Origin: Clostridiales bacterium
GTDB taxonomy: Bacteria; Bacillota; Clostridia; Christensenellales; Borkfalkiaceae
NCBI GenBank assembly: GCA_015055835.1
Contig: SVHJ01000008.1
Coordinates: 1-45,517 of the forward strand
Reading direction: 5' to 3'
Length of the DNA: 45,517 bases
Shown here in pieces: positions 9,138 to 16,372 of the stretch. How positions within the stretch are numbered: the stretch's first letter is position 1; every line of letters starts with the position of its first letter. Under the pieces are notes generated by a model, which worked only from the letters and a program-made list of their open reading frames with translations, had not been told where the DNA came from and did not search any database. Both the position numbers and the translations under genes were made by a program.

Positions 9138-9452
9138 ATGAGAAATAAAGTTTGTCCAAAATGTAATACAACTTTATATGAATTTGTTGAAACGGGAATG
9201 CTAGGCTGTCCTTTTTGTTACCAAGTTTTTGCAAACGAAGTTAACGAAATGATTTTAAAAGTGCAAGGGAAAAATTTGCACGTAGGTAAGGAAATTAAAC
9301 GTGGCGTTGACGAAGAATTACTTGCAGAATACGATAGGTTATTAAAAGAAAAGGAAAAAGCAGGGTTAGAATCACGTTTTTCAGAAATGGTTTTAATAAA
9401 TAGTGAACTTGAAATATTAAAAGAAGAACTTGAAAGAAGGGGGCTAAGATGA
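9138..9452 (+). CDS. mcsA: short McsA-like zinc-finger and UVR protein
   Basis: McsA is the activator and adaptor of the arginine kinase McsB. Canonical McsA is about 180 residues with two CxxC pairs in each half. This 104-residue version keeps only the second zinc module (C6, C9, C24, C27) and the C-terminal helical UVR-like region (about 60-104). The ATG is five bases after galU and has a poor Shine-Dalgarno, so translation may be coupled to galU. The stop overlaps the mcsB start (ATGA). Synteny with mcsB and clpC makes the assignment secure despite the truncated N-terminus. Confidence 0.85.
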   Translation: MRNKVCPKCNTTLYEFVETGMLGCPFCYQVFANEVNEMILKVQGKNLHVGKEIKRGVDEELLAEYDRLLKEKEKAGLESRFSEMVLINSELEILKEELERRGLR

Positions 9453-10447
9453 CGTCACCTAATAGCAACATAATTTTAAGTAGAGTTCGCCTAGCAAGAA
9501 ACTTAAAAGACTGTCCTTTTTACATACAAGATAGGGAAAAGGCAAGGGATATAGTAAAAAAAGTAAACACAGCGTTAGTAAAGGCTGATACTTTTAATCT
9601 TTACTATATGTCAAATCTTTCACCTCTTAAACTTCAAGAGATGAAAGAAAGGTATTTAATAAGCCAAAACCTTATTGATAATTATGAAAACGGTGCAGTG
9701 TTAATTAACCAAGAAGAAAGTTTGTCAATAATGGTTCACGAAGAAGACGTAATAAGAGAACAATGTTTTTTACGTGGGTTAAGACTAAAGGAAGGATACG
9801 AAAAGTTAAATAAAATTGACGACGAACTTTCAAAAAAATTATCTTTTGCATATGATGAAAGACTTGGTTATTTAACGGCTTGTCCAACAAACTTAGGTAC
9901 TGGGTTAAGGGCGTCGGTTATGATGTTTTTACCAGCGCTTACTGAAAGTGGAAAAATAAGAAACGTAATAAAAAGGGTAAAAGAATTAGGGTTAACCGTT
10001 CGTGGCGTTTACGGCGAAGGCAGTAAAGCAGAGGGTTATACTTACCAAATAAGTAATGAAGTTACTTTAGGTGTTACCGAAGAAGAGATAATTGATACCA
10101 TAACGGAAACGGCAAAAGAAATAGCAGAACTTGAAAAAAGGATACAAGAAACTTTTTATCAAAAAAGACGACTAGAAACGCTTGATAGATGTAAAAGAGC
10201 GTATGGAATATTAACTAATTCAGCGCTACTAAGTTATAGTGAATTTTTATCGCTTATGGCAAGCGTAAAACTAGGTGCGAACTTAGGATTTTTAAAGTTT
10301 AAGAACGTAGAAGCGTTAGACGATATAATTATAAATGCAAGACCTATGATACTATGTTCTGAATATGGGAAAGAGTTATCTCCCGTTGAAAGAGATATTT
10401 ATAGGGCAGAAGTAGTAAATATGAAACTACAAAAAATAAAGGAGTAA
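9449..10447 (+). CDS. mcsB: protein-arginine kinase McsB
   Basis: Phosphorylates arginines on proteins, which marks them for ClpC-ClpP degradation. The phosphagen-kinase fold is clear: SRVRLARN at 11-18, ATP-binding arginines, and the active-site motif CPTNLGTG with Cys145. The C-terminal RDIYRA (315-320) matches the RDxxRA phosphoarginine-binding motif used for allosteric control of McsB. The 332-residue length is slightly shorter than Bacillus McsB. It is sandwiched between mcsA (4-base overlap) and clpC (4-base gap), the usual order. Confidence 0.95.
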   Translation: MTSPNSNIILSRVRLARNLKDCPFYIQDREKARDIVKKVNTALVKADTFNLYYMSNLSPLKLQEMKERYLISQNLIDNYENGAVLINQEESLSIMVHEEDVIREQCFLRGLRLKEGYEKLNKIDDELSKKLSFAYDERLGYLTACPTNLGTGLRASVMMFLPALTESGKIRNVIKRVKELGLTVRGVYGEGSKAEGYTYQISNEVTLGVTEEEIIDTITETAKEIAELEKRIQETFYQKRRLETLDRCKRAYGILTNSALLSYSEFLSLMASVKLGANLGFLKFKNVEALDDIIINARPMILCSEYGKELSPVERDIYRAEVVNMKLQKIKE

Positions 10448-10451
10448 TAAT

Positions 10452-12917
10452 ATGCTAAATAACGACAAGTTTTCTTCAAATACGCATCAAGCAATAGAAA
10501 TAGCAGTAAGCGCCGCAAAAAGATACGGCACTAGTTACGTTGGAAGCGAACATATTTTGTTAGGACTTTTAGAAGGTGATGGAATTGCAAGCACTATTTT
10601 AAGAAACAACGGCGTAGATAAAGAAAGATATTTACAATATTTTTTAAGAGCGTTAGATAAAACTCCAGGCGTAGCAGGATTTACGCCGAGGGTAAAATTT
10701 ATGTTTGAAAAAGCCATAGAAATAGCCATGGATGCAAACGCAGGTTTCGTTGGAACGGAACACGTTTTAATGGCAATACTAATTGAACAAGAAAGTATGG
10801 CAACAAGCATATTAAAGGCGTTAAGAGTAAACATAAACGCGTTAATTTTAGACCTTGAAAATAGAATATTAAAAGAAGAAAACGGTCAAGAACCTCTTAC
10901 TCAAAACATAGGTAGAGGAACGGAATATAAAAAAGACCAAAATAGGGAAAAAGAAAGTAAAGAAGATATTGAAGAACTTTTAAAATTCGGTGTTGACCTT
11001 ACTAAGCAAGCAAGAGAGGGTAGATTAGACCCAGTTATAGGCAGAAAAAAGGAAATTGATAGAATTATTCAAATTTTATCAAGAAGAACTAAAAACAACC
11101 CTGTTTTAATAGGTGAACCAGGTGTAGGTAAAAGTGCCGTAATTGAGGGGTTAGCGCAAGCAATAGTTAAAGGAAACGTAACTGAACTTCTTTCAAACAA
11201 AACGGTATTTTCATTAGATATCGCAAGTATGATAGCTGGGGCAAGATATCGTGGTGATTTTGAAGAAAGACTAAAACAAGCAATAGACGTTATAAAGAAA
11301 AACGGAAATATAATATTATTTATTGATGAAATTCACACTATAGTTGGCGCAGGGTCTTCAAGCGAAGGCAATTTAGATGCAGCAAACATTTTAAAACCAA
11401 TGCTTTCAAGGGGCGAAATTCAAACCATAGGTGCAACTACTATTGAAGAATACAGAAAGTACATTGAAAAGGATGCCGCACTAGAAAGAAGATTTCAACC
11501 AGTAATGGTAGATGCTCCATCTCCTGAAGAAACGGTAGAAATTTTAAAAGGACTTCGTGATAAATATGAATCACATCACAAAGTTTCTATAACTGATGAA
11601 GCTATTGAAGCGGCTGTAAACCTATCTGATAGATATATAACCGATAGATTTTTACCTGATAAAGCAATCGACTTAATAGATGAGGCTGCGTCAAGGGTAA
11701 GATTAGACAGTTATAACGCACCTGAAGATATAAAAGATAAAGAAAATTTAAGAACAAAACTTATAGCGCAAAAGAATGAGGCCACAAGGCACGAAGATTA
11801 TGAAAACGCAATGAAATATCAAAAAGAAATTGCCGTTTTAGATGATGAAATTGAAGAAATGCGCAAAGTTTTACAAGAAACTAGAATTAAAAAGACACTT
11901 CAAATAAAAGCAGAAGATATTGCAAAAATAGTAAGTAGTTGGACGGGTGTACCGGTAGTAAAACTAACGGAAACGGAAGCAAAAAAACTACTTGATTTGG
12001 AAGCAATTTTACACGAAAGAGTTATCGGGCAAGATGATGCAGTAAAGTCTGTTTCAAGCGCAATTAGAAGGGCAAGAGCAGGGCTTAAAGACCCAAATAG
12101 ACCGATCGGTTCGTTTATATTTGTAGGTCCAACGGGGGTAGGTAAAACCGAACTTTCAAAAGCATTAGCCGAGGCTGTTTTTGGTGATGAAAACGCGCTA
12201 ATTAGAGTGGATATGAGTGAGTATATGGAAAAGCACTCTGTCGCAAAACTAATAGGTGCGCCTCCAGGATACGTAGGCTTTGATGAGGCTGGACAATTAA
12301 CGGAAAAGATAAGAAGAAAACCTTATTCAGTAGTATTATTTGATGAAATTGAGAAGGCTCACGGGGACGTATTTAATTTATTATTACAAATTCTTGACGA
12401 CGGTAGATTAACTGATAGTAAAGGAAGAGTAGTAAGCTTTAAAAACGCAATAATTATAATGACTTCAAACGTAGGCGCAAGCGAAGTTAGAAAAACGCCT
12501 GTACTTGGTTTTACACAAAGTAAAGAGGCCGAATACGAAAAGATGAACGATAGAATTCGTGACGCCTTAAAAGAACAATTTAAGCCAGAATTTTTAAATA
12601 GAATAGACGATATAATTACCTTCCATAAGTTAACCAAAGATGATACTTATCAAATAGCAGATATAATGCTAAAAGGATTAAGAAAGCGTTTAAAAGTAAT
12701 GCAAATAGACTTTGAGTTAACGGATACTGCAATGGATTTACTCTTAAACGAAGGTTATGATGACGAATACGGTGCACGACCACTTAAGAGGGTAATTCAA
12801 AAAAGAGTAGAAGACAAACTTTCTGAAGAAATACTAGAAGGCAAGGTAACTGAAGGCTCGTTTATAGTAATAGATGAAGAAAACGGTCAATTTATTTTCA
12901 AAACTTCGAAAGAATAA
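10452..12917 (+). CDS. clpC: ATP-dependent Clp protease ATPase subunit ClpC
   Basis: Hsp100 unfoldase that feeds substrates to ClpP. The N-terminal double Clp-N repeat (about 1-145) is the phosphoarginine receptor in this family. The first AAA+ module has Walker A GEPGVGKSA (Lys227), a central UVR/M-domain coiled-coil lies near residues 420-460, and the second AAA+ module has GPTGVGKTE (Lys565). The 821-residue length matches ClpC rather than ClpB or ClpA. It is the last gene of the mcsA-mcsB-clpC run. A candidate -10 box TATAAT (12943-12948) for the next gene lies just after it. Confidence 0.96.
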   Translation: MLNNDKFSSNTHQAIEIAVSAAKRYGTSYVGSEHILLGLLEGDGIASTILRNNGVDKERYLQYFLRALDKTPGVAGFTPRVKFMFEKAIEIAMDANAGFVGTEHVLMAILIEQESMATSILKALRVNINALILDLENRILKEENGQEPLTQNIGRGTEYKKDQNREKESKEDIEELLKFGVDLTKQAREGRLDPVIGRKKEIDRIIQILSRRTKNNPVLIGEPGVGKSAVIEGLAQAIVKGNVTELLSNKTVFSLDIASMIAGARYRGDFEERLKQAIDVIKKNGNIILFIDEIHTIVGAGSSSEGNLDAANILKPMLSRGEIQTIGATTIEEYRKYIEKDAALERRFQPVMVDAPSPEETVEILKGLRDKYESHHKVSITDEAIEAAVNLSDRYITDRFLPDKAIDLIDEAASRVRLDSYNAPEDIKDKENLRTKLIAQKNEATRHEDYENAMKYQKEIAVLDDEIEEMRKVLQETRIKKTLQIKAEDIAKIVSSWTGVPVVKLTETEAKKLLDLEAILHERVIGQDDAVKSVSSAIRRARAGLKDPNRPIGSFIFVGPTGVGKTELSKALAEAVFGDENALIRVDMSEYMEKHSVAKLIGAPPGYVGFDEAGQLTEKIRRKPYSVVLFDEIEKAHGDVFNLLLQILDDGRLTDSKGRVVSFKNAIIIMTSNVGASEVRKTPVLGFTQSKEAEYEKMNDRIRDALKEQFKPEFLNRIDDIITFHKLTKDDTYQIADIMLKGLRKRLKVMQIDFELTDTAMDLLLNEGYDDEYGARPLKRVIQKRVEDKLSEEILEGKVTEGSFIVIDEENGQFIFKTSKE

Positions 12918-12969
12918 AAAGGTTAATAAAGCCTGTTTATCGTATAATAAAGTAAAGGGGGACTAATAT

Positions 12970-13500
12970 ATGTTGATTCAATTTACGGAAAGAAATTATG
13001 AAGCAAGCACTAACTTAAAAGAAGTTGTTGAAAAGAAACTTTCTAAGTTAGATAAGTACTTTGAAAAGGGCGAAATGCCTACGGCAAAAGTAAACTTCAA
13101 AAAAGAATCTACAACCTTTAAACTTGAAGTTATGTTAGACTATTTTGGCAAGTTTGTAAGAGCAGAAGAAAAAGGCGAAAATTTCTATGACAATATCGAC
13201 AAAGTTTTACCAAAACTTGAAGGTCAAATAAGAAAATATCGCACAATCTTTGATAAACAACAAAAGAACGGCGCTTTTAAAGATGAAATAGTTTTTGAAG
13301 AAAAGACTCCAAGGAAAACGGGAACTGTCGTTAGAAAGAAACAGTTTGAAATGGTTCCTATGACAGTAGAAGAGGCGATAGCCCAAATGGAAATGTTAGA
13401 CCATACTTTCTTTGTTTTCTTAGAAAAAGAAAGTGAAGAAATAAAAGTTCTTTATTTAAGAGAGGACGGGGAATTAGGTTTAATTGAACCAATTATTTAA
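12970..13500 (+). CDS. hpf: ribosome hibernation promoting factor, long form
   Basis: Binds the 30S decoding region and dimerises ribosomes into 100S particles in stationary phase. The N-terminal S30AE domain covers about residues 1-100. The C-terminal dimerisation domain (about 118-176) has the typical VPMTVEEAIAQMEML and FVFLEKESEEIKVLYLREDG segments. The 176-residue length is that of the long form. An AGGGGG Shine-Dalgarno is present, with a TATAAT box at 12943-12948 but no good -35 partner. A strong terminator follows. Confidence 0.95.
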   Translation: MLIQFTERNYEASTNLKEVVEKKLSKLDKYFEKGEMPTAKVNFKKESTTFKLEVMLDYFGKFVRAEEKGENFYDNIDKVLPKLEGQIRKYRTIFDKQQKNGAFKDEIVFEEKTPRKTGTVVRKKQFEMVPMTVEEAIAQMEMLDHTFFVFLEKESEEIKVLYLREDGELGLIEPII

Positions 13501-13514
13501 AAGCATTTAACAAA

Positions 13515-13550
13515 AAAGCCAATCATCATTTTTGATGATTGGCTTTATCT
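13515..13550. terminator. bidirectional terminator between hpf and histidine kinase gene
   Basis: A perfect 14-bp stem (13515-13528 with 13533-13546) encloses a TTTT loop. An A-run lies on the left and a T-rich tail on the right, so it can end both the plus-strand hpf transcript and the convergent minus-strand kinase transcript. Confidence 0.9.
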
Positions 13551-13559
13551 TATTTATTT

Positions 13560-14720
13560 TTACATAACCACGGTAATTTTTAAATAATTTTCAGCAGGGA
13601 TATCGGCAGAAATTTTCCATTTATTATAGGTTGCAAGGTCCTTAGCAATAGCAAGTCCAAGACCAGAACCACCCGTTTCACGATTTCTTGAGTTTTCACC
13701 CCTATAAAATCTTTCAAAAATCTTTTTTCTTTCTTTCTTTTCAACCTTAGAACCACTATTTTGAACGGTAAATACCGTTTTGTTATCTTTTTTATAAAGA
13801 GCAACTTTAATTTCTTCTTTACCATCAGAATATTTGATAGCATTTTCAATTAAAATTTCAGCAATTTTTTTAATAGAAGTTTGGTCGCCTAAATATAAAA
13901 TATCAGGCTCAATACTACCGATAATAGATTTTTGTTGTTCAAAAGCAATAGCGTCAAAAGAAAGTAAAATGCCGTTTATGGTGTCGCTTAAATTAAAGTT
14001 ATTTTTTTGTAAAACCAAAGTGGTTTCATTAAGCCTTGAAAGGGAAAGCATATCTTGAATTAAAGCACTCATACGCTTTGTTTGGTCTTTAATGCCGTTG
14101 AGCCACTTGTTGTCTTTATCTTCGCTAAGCAAAATGTCGCAATTTGCTTGAACAATGGTGATAGGAGTATTTAATTCATGACTGGCGTCTGAAATAAACT
14201 CTTTTTGTTTTTTAAGTGATTCAGCTAAAGGCTTAACCGTTTTTCTAACGAGTAAGAATGTAAAGCCTTCAAGTAAAACAAATAAAATACCAAGCCCTTC
14301 AACAACTCTTAAAAAAGTATTTTTTAATTGAGCAATATTTTCCGTTGCGTCAATAGCAACTGCAAGATTGTCTTTAATTAAAAGGGAAAAATTATCAATT
14401 CTAACGTATCCATTTTTAACGTTTTTAACCTTTTGAGAAAGATTTTTAACAGTATCTTCTGAAAAGTTTTCGCTATAATGTTCTTGTGCGCCGATACCCG
14501 TGTGTTTAAAAATTATAATTCCGTTAACGGTTTTTAGATTTTGTTGAATTTCTAAAGGATTTTGTTCGCTAATATTAATTAAAAGGTTAAGGGTGGTAAG
14601 TTCTTTTTTATAAAAATCTTGCCTTATTATTAAAAACATACTAAAAGAAACTACTGCATAGAGTAGTAAAAGCATAGCCGTTATAATAAAAAAGAATTTT
14701 TTACGAGTTTTTTTAACCAT
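13560..14720 (-). CDS. sensor histidine kinase
   Basis: Membrane sensor that autophosphorylates and passes phosphate to the adjacent response regulator. It has two membrane segments (about 10-33 and 139-158) flanking a roughly 105-residue extracellular domain with no recognised fold. HisKA follows with the phosphoacceptor motif SDASHELNTP (His181). HATPase_c has the N box ENAIKY, and the G boxes include GSGLGLAIAKDL. No HAMP domain is obvious between the second membrane segment and HisKA. The gene overlaps the regulator gene by eight bases. The signal cannot be deduced from the sequence. Confidence 0.93.
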   Translation of the reverse strand: MVKKTRKKFFFIITAMLLLLYAVVSFSMFLIIRQDFYKKELTTLNLLINISEQNPLEIQQNLKTVNGIIIFKHTGIGAQEHYSENFSEDTVKNLSQKVKNVKNGYVRIDNFSLLIKDNLAVAIDATENIAQLKNTFLRVVEGLGILFVLLEGFTFLLVRKTVKPLAESLKKQKEFISDASHELNTPITIVQANCDILLSEDKDNKWLNGIKDQTKRMSALIQDMLSLSRLNETTLVLQKNNFNLSDTINGILLSFDAIAFEQQKSIIGSIEPDILYLGDQTSIKKIAEILIENAIKYSDGKEEIKVALYKKDNKTVFTVQNSGSKVEKKERKKIFERFYRGENSRNRETGGSGLGLAIAKDLATYNKWKISADIPAENYLKITVVM

Positions 14721-15384
14721 TTTCTAGAATATAACCAATGCCTCTTATAGATTTTATTTGAACTTTAGACCCTAAAGCAAGTAATTTTTTTCTTAAGAAA
14801 GAAACGTAAACTTCAATAGTGTTGTACTCAGCTTCCGTTTCATAACCCCAAATTTTTTCAATAAATCTTTCTTTATATATAGTCTTTTTAGGGTTATTAA
14901 AGAAAATTTCCATAATTTGATATTCTTTTTTGCCAAGTTTTAAGCTTTTATCCCCACAAGAAAGTTCGAAAGTATTTATATTAAAAGTAAGGTCGCCAAA
15001 AGTAATTTCGTCAGTAGTGAACTCAGAATTTCTTCTAAGCAACGCTTTAACCCTTGCAAGTAATTCAATCATATCAAAAGGCTTAGTCATATAATCGTCA
15101 GCACCAACGTTTAAGCCAACGATTTTATCAGCCGTTTGGTTTTTAGCCGAAAGAATTAAAACAGGGGTTTTAATTTTATTATTTCTTAAAATCTTTAAAA
15201 CGTCAAGCCCGTTAATTTTAGGCATCATAATATCTAGGATAATCAAATCATAAACCCCAGTAAGTGCCATTTCAAGCCCATTTTCACCATCAAACGCAGT
15301 GTCAACGAAGTACTTATTTTGTGTTAAAATAGTACTTATGGCGTTAGCTAATTGAATTTCATCATCTACAACAAGAATTTTCAT
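14713..15384 (-). CDS. OmpR-family response regulator
   Basis: DNA-binding regulator partnered with the overlapping histidine kinase gene. The receiver domain (about 1-118) has the acidic pair D7/D8, phosphoacceptor Asp51 in LIILDIMMPKI and the conserved Lys in LSAKNQ. The winged-helix Trans_reg_C domain (about 125-222) ends with the YNTIEVYVSFLRKK and IRGIGYIL segments typical of OmpR/PhoB. The ATG has no Shine-Dalgarno, and an extended -10 box ends exactly six bases upstream, so the mRNA may be leaderless. Confidence 0.95.
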   Translation of the reverse strand: MKILVVDDEIQLANAISTILTQNKYFVDTAFDGENGLEMALTGVYDLIILDIMMPKINGLDVLKILRNNKIKTPVLILSAKNQTADKIVGLNVGADDYMTKPFDMIELLARVKALLRRNSEFTTDEITFGDLTFNINTFELSCGDKSLKLGKKEYQIMEIFFNNPKKTIYKERFIEKIWGYETEAEYNTIEVYVSFLRKKLLALGSKVQIKSIRGIGYILENG

Positions 15385-15390
15385 AATTAT

Positions 15391-15399
15391 ATTCTATCA
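15391..15399 (-). promoter_or_regulatory. extended -10 promoter for the two-component operon
   Basis: On the minus strand TGA-TAGAAT is followed by exactly six bases (ATAATT) and then the regulator ATG at 15384. There is no good -35 box. The predicted start point coincides with the A of ATG. Confidence 0.6.
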
Positions 15400-15465
15400 C
15401 ATATTTCTTAAAAATTCCTTTAAATTTTAAAAAAATATAAAAAGTAATTTTTTAAATGTAAAAAT

Positions 15466-15494
15466 TTGCTTTTAATTAATGGTTGTTGTATAAT
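15466..15494 (+). promoter_or_regulatory. sigma-A promoter for the HAD phosphatase gene
   Basis: TTGCTT (15466-15471), a 17-base spacer and a perfect TATAAT (15489-15494). Transcription would start near 15501, giving a very short leader with GAGG at 15502-15505 before the ATG at 15513. Confidence 0.75.
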
Positions 15495-15512
15495 AAAAGT
15501 CGAGGTAAAAGT

Positions 15513-16160
15513 ATGTATAAAAATATATTTTTTGATTTAGACGGAACTATAACAGATTCAAAAGAAGGCATTATAAACGGCATAATTTACGGGTTAAGTA
15601 AAATTGGCATAACCGACAGCGTAGAGAATTTGGTAAAGTTTATTGGCCCACCACTTTTTGATTCTTTTCAAACGGAATATGGTGTTTCGCCAGAGCAATC
15701 AAGAAAAGCAGTTGAGGCATATAGAGAGTACTTTAAGGATAAAGGTATTTATGAAAACAAAATGTATCCTGGGGCAGAAGAACTACTTAAAAAACTAAAA
15801 GCAGATGGATATAAACTTGTTTTAGCGACTTCAAAACCTGAACCTTTTGCTCTTCGTATTTTAGATTATTTTGATATTGCAAAATACTTTGACTATGCAT
15901 TTGGTGCAACTTTTACTCCTGAACGCGCAACGAAAGCCTTAGTAATTAAGTGGGGGCTTGACCATATTGAGGGCATAAAAAAGGAAGAAACGGTAATGGT
16001 AGGCGACCGTGAACACGATATGAGTGGGGCAAAAGCAAATGGACTTGACTGTATAGGCGTTTCATACGGCTATGGTGGAGAAGAAGAATTAAAAGAATGT
16101 AAAGCGACCTATATCGCTAAAAATTTTGACGAACTTTATAAAATTATAAAAGAAAAATAA
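15513..16160 (+). CDS. HAD-superfamily phosphatase (Gph/PpaX-like)
   Basis: A subclass IA HAD hydrolase of 215 residues. Motif I is FFDLDGTITD (nucleophile Asp near residue 8), motif II ends in LATSKP, motif III is the Lys near KPEPFA and motif IV is MVGDREHDMSGA. The helical cap lies between residues 15 and 80. I placed the start at 15513 because it follows GAGG and the predicted transcription start. An upstream TTG at 15483 overlaps the -10 box. Phosphoglycolate, pyrophosphate or a nucleotide are possible substrates; sequence alone does not choose. Confidence 0.88.
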   Translation: MYKNIFFDLDGTITDSKEGIINGIIYGLSKIGITDSVENLVKFIGPPLFDSFQTEYGVSPEQSRKAVEAYREYFKDKGIYENKMYPGAEELLKKLKADGYKLVLATSKPEPFALRILDYFDIAKYFDYAFGATFTPERATKALVIKWGLDHIEGIKKEETVMVGDREHDMSGAKANGLDCIGVSYGYGGEEELKECKATYIAKNFDELYKIIKEK

Positions 16161-16181
16161 ATATTTTTTTATAAATTGGTA

Positions 16182-16210
16182 TTGACAATAAATATAAAAT
16201 AATGTAATAT
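16182..16210 (+). promoter_or_regulatory. sigma-A promoter for the riboswitch-ATPase transcript
   Basis: A perfect TTGACA (16182-16187), a 17-base spacer and TAATAT (16205-16210). The predicted start near 16217 lies just before the riboswitch aptamer. Confidence 0.8.
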
Positions 16211-16225
16211 AAAACTATAATATTT

Positions 16226-16345
16226 CTAAGAAAGGGAGTAGTTATATTTATACTATCAACAACACTGAAGATTTCTTCTGGTAGTATAACCTATGTAGGA
16301 ACGAGACTTTCAGTAAAACGAATTTTACTGAAAGTTTTTTTATTT
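16226..16345 (+). ncRNA. yybP-ykoY (Mn2+) riboswitch with terminator
   Basis: The leader carries the conserved AAAGGGAGTAG near 16231-16241 and the GGAACGAGACTTT box at 16298-16310, the two loops that meet to bind Mn2+ in the yybP-ykoY class. A P1 helix can form between GAAAG (16230-16234) and CTTTC (16307-16311). A 10-bp helix forms between 16248-16257 and 16280-16289. The 3' strand of P1 is also part of the 5' arm of a 13-bp terminator (16306-16318 with 16323-16335, then a T run). Ligand binding should therefore block the terminator and switch expression on. The downstream P-type ATPase is a normal target of this class. Confidence 0.85.
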
Positions 16346-16372
16346 TAGTAAAAAAATATAAGGAGATATAAA

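Noticed and set aside
12919..12948. A full sigma-A promoter for hpf
   Set aside because: TATAAT is good, but at 16 to 18 bases upstream there is only AGGTTA-like sequence, so only a candidate -10 is mentioned.
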